Assembly (NCBI GenBank): GCA_031425695.1
Contig: JANPJV010000242.1
Location: forward strand, 1-43,217
Length of the DNA: 43,217 bases
Direction: 5' to 3'
Source: JANPJV01 sp031425695
GTDB taxonomy: Bacteria; Pseudomonadota; Gammaproteobacteria; Xanthomonadales; SZUA-5
The notes beneath the pieces are model-generated. The model was not told the origin of the DNA. It worked only from the letters and a program-made list of their open reading frames with translations, and searched no databases. The position numbers were made by a program, and so were the translations under genes. Shown here one piece after another: positions 26,101 through 35,575 of the stretch (position 1 is the stretch's first letter; the number at the start of each line of letters is the position of its first letter).

Positions 26101-29100
26101 AACCCCACAGGAACTGGTACCGAGCCAGATATCGTGCTCGTCGCCCGTCTGCTTATAGAAATCGACGCGCATCGGGTAATTGGTACCACCGAATGGCGTG
26201 TCGATTTCCCAGGTGATGTCGGCGCTGGTGCCGCCCGCGCCAAGCACGAAGACCAGGTTGTCCGGGAAGTTCTGGCGTCCGTTCGGGCCGTTATCTTCAT
26301 CACCCGGGTCATTCGGTGTCGGACCGTCGTTGGCCAGGTCGATACCGGCCCCGCCGTTGGTGTTGATGCGATTGACCAGGAACGACATGCGCCCGCCACC
26401 GGTGAAGTTGTCGGTCTCGATGCCGTTGCCGGCATTGTGGTGGATCACATTCGCGCCGTTGCGCCCGCTGGAGCCGATCGAAACCTGGCCGCCGGTCAGG
26501 TTGGAGATCCCGATGCCGTCGTCCAGGTTGCCGAGTGCCGCACCGAGGGCGTTGGTGCCGATGTAGTTGCCAATGACCTGCATGCCGTCGAAGCAAACGT
26601 CGGCCGCTGCATCACAGGACAAGTGGATGCCGTCAGCCGCGTTGCGCGCAATGACGTTGCCGAGCGCCGGCAGGCCACCACCGATGGTGATGCCACCGAT
26701 GTTCGAGCTGCTGACCGCCTTGATGCCGTGCTGGTTGGGACGCGCCGCGGTGCCGTTGGGCGCAGGTCCGATCAAGTTTCCTTGGATGCTGGCGAAACTG
26801 CCTGGACGCCCACTGGCCAACAGCACGCCTTCGTTCTGGTTACCCGAGATGACGTTCATCGAGCGCGCGCTGCCGTCACCGACCGTGAGTCCGGTGCCAT
26901 CGACCATCAGGCCGACAGCCTGCGTCCCGGCGCTGCCGTCTGCATGCAGGCCAAGATAATTTCCGCCGAGAGTCACGGTCGTGGCTGGGTTGCCGCGTGC
27001 CGCGCCGGCACCCGACCAGGTCGCGGTCACATCGAAATTCTGCGGGCCAGTGTCGAAGCCGTAGACGCGTACGAAATAAGTACCCGCAGCCGGCGCGGGG
27101 AAGTTGCAGCTTTCATTGCCGCTGCCAGAGTACGGGCGGCAATCGAATTCGGTGAGGGACGGCGCCGCGCCAAACCTGACGTACAGGTCCACATCGCCGG
27201 GAGCGTTGGTCGTGGCAACGTCGAGGTTCGTGACTCCCGAGGGGATCACCACGACGTACTCTTCGAAGTCGTCTTCCGAGGACACGGAGTTGACCGTGCC
27301 AGAGACCGGCACGCCGTTCTGCAGCTGCAGCTGCGTAGTGACCGCCGCCTCGACAACCCGGATCCCGGTATTGAAGTCGGTGATCGCCAGGCCTTCGATG
27401 TTCACGGCAGTTCCCGGCGCGGCCAATTCGAGACCGACACCGCCGGCAACCGTGCCGTCGATTTCGATCTTGATCAGCGCAGTGCTGCCGAGACCCTGGT
27501 CGATGGTCTGCGTGTTCGCATTCGCGCCCGGCTGCGTGTAGCCGTCAATCGTGATGGCGGTTTGGATCTTCGGCAGCGGCGTCAGCGGATGGATCTCGCA
27601 AGTGCCGCCGGTGCCGGTGCACTGGGCGCCGGGGATGTTGAACGTGATGGTGTCTACGGCCGGCGTCGCGTTGGCTGCCGTGATGGCCTCACGCAGCGTA
27701 CATTCGGCGACGTCGCAGGTGCCGGTGCCAGGATCGGCTACCGAGTTCACGACCGGGTTGACCACCGGCGGCGCGACACCCAGCCGCACTTCGGTAGGGA
27801 GGTACTGAGGGAAGTAAGTCGGGAAGTCGGTGGTGTAGGTGGAGAACACGCCAGTGACGCCGCCCGTCGCATTGACGATGGTCGGATTGTCCGGCGGATT
27901 GAGCGTGCCACCGCCGTTGACCGCGAGCAGCGTGCCGGACAGAGTGGCGGTCCCGCTGATGTTGACTCGGTCGATCCCGAAGGAGCCACGGGCCGGCTTG
28001 GATTTATTGGCTTTGCGGGCTTTGTCACTGCCCGGCTCGACCACGCCACCACTGTCGGTGTTGATGCGCAGCGTGCCGCCGACCCCTTGCGTGTAGTTTC
28101 CGTTGATCGTGTAGTTCACGACTGTCGAGGCCGGGAAGCCCGGATTGAACAGTCCGCCGCTGTTGACGACGTTGCCCGCGATCTGGCCGGTACCCGTGAG
28201 CTCACCGCCCGCGAGGGTGAAGTCGCCACCGACGATGGTGAGCGTGGTGCTGAAGTTGATGAACAGGCGCCCGGCCGTCTGGGTGAACGGCGGCGCGACG
28301 AAGCCACCAGTTTGCAGATCGAGCTGACCGGCCTGGTTGATGGTGATGCCAGGGCCAATCGTGATCGTGCTGGTATTGGCCTTGGAGAACCTGCCGTTGA
28401 TGTTGAGTGCGCTGGTGCATGGGGCGGCACACAACATCGAGTCGTCGGCGTTGGTGTAGAGCAGCGTGTCGACGGTCAGCGAGGCGCCGGCCTCGAACAT
28501 GACATCGCCGTCGTACCAGACAAAAGTGGGCGCGCAGAAATTGCAGTCGGTCGAGTTGATTACGAGGCTGCGCTGACGATACGTTTTGATCGCGGGCGAA
28601 GTGAACTGACCGCCACCTGCTGTCGCGCTTAAGGTCAGCGTTGAAATTCCTGCCGCGGTCGTGGTGATGGTGCCGCCTTCGTGCACGAAGTACTGGTTCA
28701 CTTCGATCGGGCTGCTGCCGGTGATGGTTCCGGCTGTACCGCTCAGGGAGAGGCGCGGAACGACCACGGGCGCGCCGGTACTCAAGTCGAGCAACGTATT
28801 GGCTGCGCCACCGACATTGGTGTTGAACACGGTGTAGGTCGGCGCGCTGACCGTCAACTGCCCGCCCGCGAGGACTTCGACGTTACCCGCGCCACTGATG
28901 CCGCCAGTGCCACTGATCGAGCGCAGCGAATTCGTGCCGATGATCCGCAAGTCGGCGTTGCTGGCGATCACATAGCTGCCGGTATCGCTGCCAGCCGCGC
29001 GCAAGTCGAGCTCGGTGTCGAAGCTCAGGTTGACGCTGCCAGTGTTGGTAAACACGGGCAGGAAATTCCACTGCCCGTTGAGCACGTTCAGCGTGCCCTG

Positions 29101-32100
29101 GTTCAAGAATTCTGGCGTGCCAGAACCGAGGCTGGCCCACACGCCGAGACCCAACCCCTGATCGAGGTTGAAGGTCGCGCTGGCGTCGTTGACCACGCGC
29201 GCGTTGTCGCGCAGTACCGTCTGGTTGAGTTGCGCGCTGACCGTCGTGTTGCCAAGGTTGATGTAATCGCGCGCACCCAGGATGCGCGGATCCACCAGCG
29301 CCGGGTTGCCCCAGGTCGCCGTGGCTGAAGCATTGAGGGTAATGGTCGCCGCGGGTGCGCCGTTGCCGAGGATGCTGCCCATGAACCACTGCAGATCGGA
29401 GGACACGGCAAATTGGGCGGTGCCCTGCAGAACCGCCGCCTGGTGCTCGAGTCGCAGCTCGTGGAAGGCCTGCAGCGTGCTGCAGCCAATGGTCACGGTC
29501 GCGTTACGGATGCTGACCGGACCATTGGTGGCAAGGCACTTGGTGACCGGGTACGTGCCGGCATCGCCGCTGCCGTCGCCGAATTCGAGCGCGCCATCGC
29601 CACTCACCGCGGTGTCGCCATTGAGGCTAAAGCTGCCGGCCGAAAACTCCAGCGTGGCGCCCGAGGCGACCATCATCCCGCCGATCGTGCTGCCATTACT
29701 GCGGATGCGGAATCGACCGTCTTCGATGGTCACGGTGCCGTTGTCGGTAAACGTGATGCCGCGATCGAAGCCCGCCGTATTCGGCCCCTTCTTGATCACC
29801 GTACCGGCGTTGGAAATCGTCGGCGTGGCGCCGACGTTGCTGAAATAAATACGCTCTTCCGCGGCGTTGGGCTCGATCTCGAGGGTCGCGGTCGCACCGA
29901 TCTGGAGCCTGGCGCCATTGGCCATCTCGATCAGGCCGGTGGTCCAGCGGTTGATGCCGCCCTGCAGGCTGAGCGTGCGCCCGATGAGATTCTTCTGCCC
30001 ACCCGAAAGCTCGCCGCTCGAACCGGCACCGACGATCAATGCGTGCGCGTTGCTCGACGCCTCCAACGTGCCACCGGTCCAGGTGAAGTCGGTCGTCACA
30101 TTGATGGTCTGGTCGCCCGTCAGCGTGCCTCCGTTGAGGGTCAACGCATCGACGGTGACGGGGACATCCAGGGTCACGTTGCCGGCATCGATCTGCGCGG
30201 CATCCGGCGCTCCCGGGGTTCCAGCCGGACCGGGTCCAGGCCCGGTACCGCTGCCGCAGTTGCTCCACATGGCCGGATTGGTCCAGTTGCCGGTGCCGCC
30301 TGGAATCCAGACGCAGGTGGCCGGACCCACCGCACCCGCCAATTGGTAGGAGACGCCGAGCTCGCTGGTATTGCCCGAAGCGGTCGAGCGCGAAATCGCG
30401 GCAATCCGGTTGCCAGGCGAGAGCGAGACACCGGCAAAGCTTGCGGGTGAACCACCTGCATGGGTCCCGATGTAGGCGATCGGGGCCTTGCCAACGGTCA
30501 TCTGGTAGAAGTCGACGACGAAAGGACCTTCGCCGGCAGGCGCATCGAGCGTGAAGTCGATGCTCAGATTTCCTGCCGCAAGCGTGGCCGAAACGATGTC
30601 CGGCGCGTTCTGCAGCTCATTGGCACCGGTATCGATGTCGCCCGCATCGTTCGCGGTGCGGCCATCGATGTTGAGATCGATAAAGGGGTTGCCGAGATTC
30701 CCGGGATCGATGCCCTCGCCGTTGTTGAATTGGGTGTTCTCGCGGATTTCGACGCGCTTGCGACCGGTGGCGACAGCAATGCCTGCGGTAGCCACTACGG
30801 GGGGTGCAACTGCGAGGGTGACGCTGTCGATGCTGGCGCCACTGTTGGCGACCGAACCATCGGTCCCCACGCGCCAGCGAAACTGTACGACGTCTCCCGG
30901 TACCACCGAGGCTGGCAATCGGTAAACAGTCTCGATGCGGCCGAGGGAATTGGCAGTCCAGGCGTTGCGGCCATTGAGGGGGTTGGTGCCACGAGCGTCG
31001 GCTTTTTCGGCAACGCCACCGTTCAGCGTGCCGGTGTAGCCGCCCTGCAAGAAGCTACCGCCCGCCATGCGAGCGTCTGCGAACGCGCCGCCGTTAACGG
31101 CGATCTCCAGCACCATGCCGTCGAAGGCGGACTCCAGGTCGAACGCGTTCCGGAAGCTCAACAGAGCGGGAACGGCGCTGATGCCGATGGTTGGGGACAG
31201 CATCCGTTTGTCGGAGACGGTACCTTCGTTGTCAATGAACGCTACGTTGGGGTCGGTGTGCGCGGCCGGGGACGCCGAACCGCTGGTAACCCAGGGGATG
31301 CCGTTGCTCGAGAGAGCAGTGTCGATGGTCCACCCTGCAGGCAGGCCGGGAGCCGAAACCCCGTCGAAATTCTCGCTGAAGGGCATGCTGGCAGCTGCGC
31401 CGCGCGGTGCGCGTGGCGCAGCGAAGCCCACTGCTGACAAGCCAATCTCATTGTCGATCACGTAAATCTTGTCGTTGGTGCCGTCGGCGTCGATCAGAAC
31501 CGGCGTGCCGTCATTGAGCAACGTGGCGCTTCCGTTGGCCGTTAATCCAATGCGGTTGAGCGTTACGTACAGGCCCGAAGCATTCGCGGCCACGCAACCT
31601 TTTTCCGCCGCTGGGGGGAGCCCTACCGGTTGGCGCACCCACACACCATTGCGGGTGTTGCCAGAAATGACGTTTCCGTCCCCCACCGAGGCATTGCTGT
31701 AAATAAATCCGGAATTGCAGCTTGACTCGACGACAACCCCGTCTTCATTCCCAAGGGCGGCCAAACCGGCGGCATTGGTGCCGATCAAGTTGTTGCCAAT
31801 CGTCCAGTTGTCGCCGTCGGCGTACACCGCGGCGCAGGTGTTGCCGCTGATCAGGTTGCGCCGGTCAATGCCCTCGCTGCCGACCTCAAATACGCCGAGC
31901 GTGGCGCCCTCGCGGTCGAGCCAGATGCCATCACAATTGGGGGCGGTCGCATTGCCGCTCGCATCGGTACCAATGAACGAGCCATAGATGCCGCCAGTGG
32001 CACCGGCACCGACATAGAGCCCGGTATCGTTATTTGAATTCGAGGAGTTCTGGATCACCAGGCCGTGAATGCTCACGTTCTGGCCGGCGACCCCGAGCCC

Positions 32101-32643
32101 GGCGCCGTCGATGACGATTTGCAGAATGGCGTTCATCGCAACCGGATCGGTGTTCGCGACCGCGCCAGGTTGGCTGTACCCATCGATCGTCACTGGTTCG
32201 ATGAGGGTCGGGAAGGGCGGGGACTTGCCGCCGATCTGGAGCAGGTGCGGGCCGGCCCCCGGGATGTCGAACTCGATCACATCGACGCTTGGGCCAAGGT
32301 TTGCCGCTTCGATTGCGCCGCGCAAGGTGCAATCGTTGAGTGCGGCCGTGCACTGCCGAGCTGCCGGGAGCGGGCTATCGTCGGCGCGATCGACGACGTA
32401 AGTCGCTGGTGAGCCTTTCTCGACGCGCGGTGCACGTGTCGCCAGTTGCTCGGCGATGCGCGCGCGCATGTGCGCGGACCGATCGGCGCGAGCGTGTTCG
32501 CTTGAACCGCCCCCTTGCGAGCGCGCAGCGTCCGCCGCGCCGACCCCGATGACCGGAAGCAGCAGCAGGGCAAAGGCCCGAGCGATTCGCAACGAAACGC
32601 GCATCGAACCGCGACCTTTGTCCCTGGACGATTCAACAGTCAT
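23185..32643 (-). CDS. Giant secreted CSLREA/beta-helix repeat protein (putative adhesin)
   Basis: The product has 3152 residues. A signal peptide lies at about 14-40. Three homologous CSLREA plus parallel beta-helix modules begin near residues 80, 1630 and 2228 (DNDCTLRGAIEAAN, CDVAECTLREAITAAN, CDAAECTLREAIAAAE). Module 1 is interrupted by a choice-of-anchor-J-like jelly roll (about 420-614). Module 2 carries a PPC-like domain (about 1781-1878). Between modules 1 and 2, about 850 residues starting GGTGNWTNPAMWS look like a long beta-solenoid. Three Ig-like repeats (about 2721-3015) and a DUF11 domain (about 3015-3140) follow, and the chain ends IFGDGFESEIE. GGGGAC precedes ATG 32643. No sortase signal or barrel is present, so the export route after Sec is unclear. 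A surface or matrix adhesin role is inferred. Confidence 0.9.
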   Translation of the reverse strand: MTVESSRDKGRGSMRVSLRIARAFALLLLPVIGVGAADAARSQGGGSSEHARADRSAHMRARIAEQLATRAPRVEKGSPATYVVDRADDSPLPAARQCTAALNDCTLRGAIEAANLGPSVDVIEFDIPGAGPHLLQIGGKSPPFPTLIEPVTIDGYSQPGAVANTDPVAMNAILQIVIDGAGLGVAGQNVSIHGLVIQNSSNSNNDTGLYVGAGATGGIYGSFIGTDASGNATAPNCDGIWLDREGATLGVFEVGSEGIDRRNLISGNTCAAVYADGDNWTIGNNLIGTNAAGLAALGNEDGVVVESSCNSGFIYSNASVGDGNVISGNTRNGVWVRQPVGLPPAAEKGCVAANASGLYVTLNRIGLTANGSATLLNDGTPVLIDADGTNDKIYVIDNEIGLSAVGFAAPRAPRGAAASMPFSENFDGVSAPGLPAGWTIDTALSSNGIPWVTSGSASPAAHTDPNVAFIDNEGTVSDKRMLSPTIGISAVPALLSFRNAFDLESAFDGMVLEIAVNGGAFADARMAGGSFLQGGYTGTLNGGVAEKADARGTNPLNGRNAWTANSLGRIETVYRLPASVVPGDVVQFRWRVGTDGSVANSGASIDSVTLAVAPPVVATAGIAVATGRKRVEIRENTQFNNGEGIDPGNLGNPFIDLNIDGRTANDAGDIDTGANELQNAPDIVSATLAAGNLSIDFTLDAPAGEGPFVVDFYQMTVGKAPIAYIGTHAGGSPASFAGVSLSPGNRIAAISRSTASGNTSELGVSYQLAGAVGPATCVWIPGGTGNWTNPAMWSNCGSGTGPGPGPAGTPGAPDAAQIDAGNVTLDVPVTVDALTLNGGTLTGDQTINVTTDFTWTGGTLEASSNAHALIVGAGSSGELSGGQKNLIGRTLSLQGGINRWTTGLIEMANGARLQIGATATLEIEPNAAEERIYFSNVGATPTISNAGTVIKKGPNTAGFDRGITFTDNGTVTIEDGRFRIRSNGSTIGGMMVASGATLEFSAGSFSLNGDTAVSGDGALEFGDGSGDAGTYPVTKCLATNGPVSIRNATVTIGCSTLQAFHELRLEHQAAVLQGTAQFAVSSDLQWFMGSILGNGAPAATITLNASATATWGNPALVDPRILGARDYINLGNTTVSAQLNQTVLRDNARVVNDASATFNLDQGLGLGVWASLGSGTPEFLNQGTLNVLNGQWNFLPVFTNTGSVNLSFDTELDLRAAGSDTGSYVIASNADLRIIGTNSLRSISGTGGISGAGNVEVLAGGQLTVSAPTYTVFNTNVGGAANTLLDLSTGAPVVVPRLSLSGTAGTITGSSPIEVNQYFVHEGGTITTTAAGISTLTLSATAGGGQFTSPAIKTYRQRSLVINSTDCNFCAPTFVWYDGDVMFEAGASLTVDTLLYTNADDSMLCAAPCTSALNINGRFSKANTSTITIGPGITINQAGQLDLQTGGFVAPPFTQTAGRLFINFSTTLTIVGGDFTLAGGELTGTGQIAGNVVNSGGLFNPGFPASTVVNYTINGNYTQGVGGTLRINTDSGGVVEPGSDKARKANKSKPARGSFGIDRVNISGTATLSGTLLAVNGGGTLNPPDNPTIVNATGGVTGVFSTYTTDFPTYFPQYLPTEVRLGVAPPVVNPVVNSVADPGTGTCDVAECTLREAITAANATPAVDTITFNIPGAQCTGTGGTCEIHPLTPLPKIQTAITIDGYTQPGANANTQTIDQGLGSTALIKIEIDGTVAGGVGLELAAPGTAVNIEGLAITDFNTGIRVVEAAVTTQLQLQNGVPVSGTVNSVSSEDDFEEYVVVIPSGVTNLDVATTNAPGDVDLYVRFGAAPSLTEFDCRPYSGSGNESCNFPAPAAGTYFVRVYGFDTGPQNFDVTATWSGAGAARGNPATTVTLGGNYLGLHADGSAGTQAVGLMVDGTGLTVGDGSARSMNVISGNQNEGVLLASGRPGSFASIQGNLIGPAPNGTAARPNQHGIKAVSSSNIGGITIGGGLPALGNVIARNAADGIHLSCDAAADVCFDGMQVIGNYIGTNALGAALGNLDDGIGISNLTGGQVSIGSSGRNGANVIHHNAGNGIETDNFTGGGRMSFLVNRINTNGGAGIDLANDGPTPNDPGDEDNGPNGRQNFPDNLVFVLGAGGTSADITWEIDTPFGGTNYPMRVDFYKQTGDEHDIWLGTSSCGVPLRVSCSGSITFPAGVTLSSGDRMAAIVTDNEGRSSEAGFFGAPLVDPVVTSVADPGDGTCDAAECTLREAIAAAEFTPAPDTISFAIPAAQCAGGVCVIAATASLPNLTTPIFIDGYTQPGASANTLAPGLGQGSNAIIKIELDGGPSGTFSGLNVEAPGASVRIEGLAIHGFNSYQIGTDGGADSNAHIGGNFLGLRANGSLPPPVGLQLSFNGIRTSGGTVQIGDGTARRMNVISGSPDGYGIEMGNAPSDSTVVVVGNLIGTAQDGVSARPNGAGGIRAVGSSPLATDKRPPPSTAIVIGGDTLDLANVIGHNDSHGVAFDCDSPFDCFGGATVLGNFIGVGMGNQVMGNAGDGIHVGRLASGRLVFGGPTRNEANVIANNIGAGIRAELSVPKPGGPRGNVSVLVNRTFNNGGLGVDILDEGRDANDPGDVDGDTPQNFPEFTSYTRAADGASASFGFGIDTASNGSNYPMRVDFYRGEEDELGVWLGTANCAATGACTANITFPAGVTLSSDDSVVAIATDGMGRSSELSFYVTTTVIVSDNPDPSEVGTPYTVVVSVTSAQPFKPLGTVEVSDSTDDTCVATLASASANSTSGSCQILSDLPAGTRMLFALYPDVPSPFVTSSAFTTHQIVQTVATTTSIATISPSTTVVGQPYTVTVNVVAGGAPVTQGIVTVRQLHDNATCLIDLSAATSCQLVSSSALTTAVRATYPGSTGSFGASQSSVIPHVVERASTLITILSDTPDPSLVNQPITVTMSLGVVAPGAGTPTGSFLITDGTASCGVDLPNLSCSFIPKIQGLGSLEARYLGDANFNASVDTEAHTVSVDGADLSIVKFNGRRLLPGGSTVTYILLVSNAGPQAVVNARVNDILPSQLSNASWTCSASNGASCPASGVGTVDTLVSLPANSSLSFALTVSVQASPEQIVVNRATVTPPANAPDPFLGNNESTDTDLIGIFGDGFESEIE

Positions 32644-32957
32644 CTTTTGTCCCCTGATTCACTGGCCTACCGCGCCCGCAGGCCCAAGGCATCGCCTGGT
32701 TCCGCCGAAACCGCGATACGCCTAAGCCGCGATGCGCGCGGAATCACAAATCGTGAATATCGCGCGAAATTCTGCAGCTATTGTGGACGAAACAGGAGTC
32801 TGCAATGTGAGCCAATTGAAGACAAAGGCTGCACAGAGATGAAGGCCGGCATTGCGCCGGCGCTTCGTTCAGCCTGAGCGAATGGGCAAACGGAGGGCGG
32901 CGCGGGCGCAGCGCGCCCACTTTCAAACGACTCGGCGGCGGGTTCGCGGCACAGGCC
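32644..32957. other. Gene-free gap of 314 bases between prc and the giant gene
   Basis: I see no ORF with coding character here. A small hairpin GCCGGC-ATTGC-GCCGGC stands at 32845-32861, about 100 bases beyond the prc stop, without a T-run, so a terminator is possible but weak. The promoter of the giant gene must lie in the right-hand part, but no clear -35/-10 pair is visible. Confidence 0.6.
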
Positions 32958-35123
32958 TCAGGATTCCGGCGGGAGATTCCGCCCGCGCGCCGCGGCCGGC
33001 TTGTCGCTGACTTCGGCAATGCGTGGGTTGTCGAGCATCAGGTCAACCGCATCGGCCAACACCTGCGCACCTTCGCGCAGCAACACGTCCGGTTTTTCCT
33101 TGTCCTTGTTGGCTTCCTCTTCGAGATCGGCCGCGCCGCGCTCGCCCGGATTCAGGCCGTCGTCCAGGGCCTTGGCGAGTTTTTCATCGCTGTCACCACG
33201 CGCCTTGGCACGCACGGCCGCCCGCGATTCATCCGCCTTGCGCTCGGCCTCGCGCTTGGCGAAGCTCAGCGAGATCGACTTGCGCGCACGCGCCTTCTGG
33301 TACTGGGCAATGTCTTCGCGCAGGAAACCGAACTCCGCATCGTCGGCAATGCGCGCCTCATGACGATGGGCGAGCGTCGGCGCCAGCCGCGAGAAATCAC
33401 CGACCGGTGAATAAGACGCCGCGGCAATCTTGGTCCACGGCAGCGCATTGTCGTAGGTCGATTCGCCGTAGTCCTCGGCGTCCAGGGTTACCGGGAAGCG
33501 CACATCCGGGAGTACGCCCTTGTGCTGGGTCGAGCCACCGTCGACGCGGAAGAACTGCGCCATCGTGTACTTGAGCTGGCCCAGCTCCGGGGTTTCCTTG
33601 TTGGCGATGTAGTCCAGATCCTGCAGTTGCTGGACGGTGCCCTTGCCGAAGGTCGGCTCACCGATCACGAGGCCGCGGCCATAGTCCTGGATCGCTGCGG
33701 CAAAGATCTCCGAAGCAGAGGCCGAAGCACGGTTGACCAGCACTGCCAGCGGACCGCTGTAGACCACGCCGCGCGCGGTATCTGATTCAACTTGGACGCG
33801 CCCACGGCCATCGCGCACCTGCACCACCGGACCGGCGTCGATGAAGAGGCCCGTAAGTTCGGTCGCCTCGGTCAGCGAGCCGCCGCCGTTGTTGCGCAGG
33901 TCGATCAGCACGCCGTCGACATCTTCATCGGCCAGCTCGACCAGCAGTTTCTTCACGTCGCGCGTGGAGCTGCGGTAGTTCGCATCGCCCTGCGAGCGCG
34001 CGGCGAAATCCAGATAGAAAGCGGGCAGGTCGATGACGCCGATCTTGCGTGGATTGTCGCCCACCGTTTCGATGATGCGCTTGCTCGCCGCCTGCTCTTC
34101 CAGCTCGACCTTGTCGCGCTGGATCACGATCAGCTGTGGCTTGCCGCCGACGCTGACTTCGGCCGGCAGCACGTCCAGCTTCACCTTGGAATCCTTCGGG
34201 CCACGGATCAGGTCGACCACGTCTTCCAGGCGCCAGCCGACCACGTCGGTGGTGGTCGCGTCCTTGGCCTGGCCGACGCCGACGATCCGGTCACCGATCT
34301 TGACCCGACCGTCCTTGGCCGCCGGCCCGCCTTCGACGATCGAGCGGATGACGACGTATTCGCCCTCGCGCTGCAGCACCGCGCCGATGCCTTCGAGCGA
34401 CAGGCGCATCGAGATCGCGAAGTTTTCACTGGCGCGTGGGCCGAGGTAATTGGTGTGCGGCTCGATCGCCATCGCATAGGCGTTGAGAAAGCTCTGGAAA
34501 ACGTCCTGGCGGTCGAGCTGCTCGACGCGCGTCAGGAAATCGGCATAGCGCTTGTCCAGCGTCTCGGCGATCTTGGCGTCTTCGCGCTTGGCCAGCTTGA
34601 GCCGCAGCCAGTCGTTCTTGACGCGCCGGCGCCACTGCTCGTCGAGCTCCGCCTTGGAGCCGAGCCAGCTGGCGTCCTTGCGATCGTACTGGTAGTCCTC
34701 GTCGACCGTGAAATCAAAGCCCTTCGCCAGCAGGGAGCGGCTGTATTCAGTCCGCTCACGCAGCCGGGTCAAGTAGAGCTTGTAGACCTCGTACGGTGGC
34801 TCGAGCTGTTCTTTCTGAATGGCGTCGTCGAGGGAAGTCGCGAAGCGCGCCTCGAAATCGGCGACGTCGCTGGCCAGGAAGAACAGCTTCTCGCTGTCGA
34901 GCGATTCCAGGTAGCGGCGCAGGATTTCCTTCGACATCGCGTCGTCGAGCGGCTTGCTCGCGTAATGCAGGCGCGTGAGATAGCGCATCACCCAGCTTGC
35001 GGCTTCGCCCTGGGAGGCCGTCGGCTTGAGCTCGGCAATATCGACCGTGCGCGGTTTCGCGAGCGCGCCCTGCGCTCCAACGAGAACGAGCGCCGTGACC
35101 ATGCAACAAGTGCGTAACTTCAT
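32958..35123 (-). CDS. prc: Tail-specific (carboxy-terminal processing) protease
   Basis: The 721-residue periplasmic S41A protease has a signal peptide (about 1-22, ending ALA), an N-terminal helical domain and a PDZ domain (about 240-330: GIGAVLQREGEYVVIRSI). The peptidase core carries the serine motif SASASEIFAAA and the lysine motif GEPTFGKGTVQQ, the Ser-Lys dyad spaced as in E. coli Prc. A charged C-terminal DUF3340 domain with many K/E/R residues follows. The enzyme trims or degrades periplasmic proteins with nonpolar C-termini and regulates murein hydrolases. ATG 35123 has GGAG 7 bases upstream; the ATG at 35156 lacks this. Confidence 0.95.
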   Translation of the reverse strand: MKLRTCCMVTALVLVGAQGALAKPRTVDIAELKPTASQGEAASWVMRYLTRLHYASKPLDDAMSKEILRRYLESLDSEKLFFLASDVADFEARFATSLDDAIQKEQLEPPYEVYKLYLTRLRERTEYSRSLLAKGFDFTVDEDYQYDRKDASWLGSKAELDEQWRRRVKNDWLRLKLAKREDAKIAETLDKRYADFLTRVEQLDRQDVFQSFLNAYAMAIEPHTNYLGPRASENFAISMRLSLEGIGAVLQREGEYVVIRSIVEGGPAAKDGRVKIGDRIVGVGQAKDATTTDVVGWRLEDVVDLIRGPKDSKVKLDVLPAEVSVGGKPQLIVIQRDKVELEEQAASKRIIETVGDNPRKIGVIDLPAFYLDFAARSQGDANYRSSTRDVKKLLVELADEDVDGVLIDLRNNGGGSLTEATELTGLFIDAGPVVQVRDGRGRVQVESDTARGVVYSGPLAVLVNRASASASEIFAAAIQDYGRGLVIGEPTFGKGTVQQLQDLDYIANKETPELGQLKYTMAQFFRVDGGSTQHKGVLPDVRFPVTLDAEDYGESTYDNALPWTKIAAASYSPVGDFSRLAPTLAHRHEARIADDAEFGFLREDIAQYQKARARKSISLSFAKREAERKADESRAAVRAKARGDSDEKLAKALDDGLNPGERGAADLEEEANKDKEKPDVLLREGAQVLADAVDLMLDNPRIAEVSDKPAAARGRNLPPES

Positions 35124-35320
35124 CGAGGATCTCCGCTGGATCGGCCAAGAGTGCATGCTGGCTCGATCGCGATCAAGTGACTAAGGTCCCGTGGCGCCGA
35201 CATGTCGCGCCTAGGTGGAAATGTCATTCAGGAATGCCACTACGCCTGTAGACGCCACGTGGGCGCGAACGCCTGGGGGCCAGCAGTTGTCGACCAGCGA
35301 TTCGCGAGGAAGTTCAATGT

Positions 35321-35367
35321 TGTTCTCCCCTCTCCCCTGTTTTGGGGAGAGGGGCTGGGGGAGAGGG
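35321..35367. repeat. CCCCTCTCCCC palindrome
   Basis: CCCCTCTCCCC and GGGGAGAGGGG pair over a loop of about five bases (35328-35355), followed by a partial third unit, GGGGGAGAGGG. This GGGAGAGGG-type palindrome is a common intergenic repeat of many bacteria. It lies between the prc start and the family A array. Confidence 0.75.
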
Positions 35368-35395
35368 CGCTTTCTGCTTTGGCGAACCAAAAGCG

Positions 35396-35553
35396 GTAGG
35401 TCATGATGGCCGTGGTAGGTCATGTTGGCCGCGTCAGCGGCCTACTTGACGCCTTGGCTCACCAAAAGGGCCGTCAAGTAGCTTGCTTTGCAAGCAACAT
35501 GACCTACGCATGTCGCCGTCAAGTCGCTTGCTTTGCATGCAACATGACCTACG
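35396..35553. repeat. Compound family A repeat: two left and two right ends
   Basis: GTAGGTCATGATGGCCGT (35396) is a truncated left end, followed at 35414 by a full left arm, GTAGGTCATGTTGGCCGCGT. After the CTACTTGACG...CGTCAAGTAG centre come two right arms ending CAACATGACCTACG, at 35509 and 35553. The second has its own GTCAAGTCGCTTGC segment. It looks like one element that has gained a partial second copy on each side. It lies 22 bases after the lipA stop. Confidence 0.88.
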
Positions 35554-35575
35554 TCGAACCGCGGTCACCAGTGCC

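Noticed and set aside
26134..28632. Long plus-strand open frame (over 800 codons) antisense to the giant gene
   Set aside because: It is a GC-rich shadow frame of a repetitive beta-helix gene, full of R, A, D and V, with no recognisable domain.
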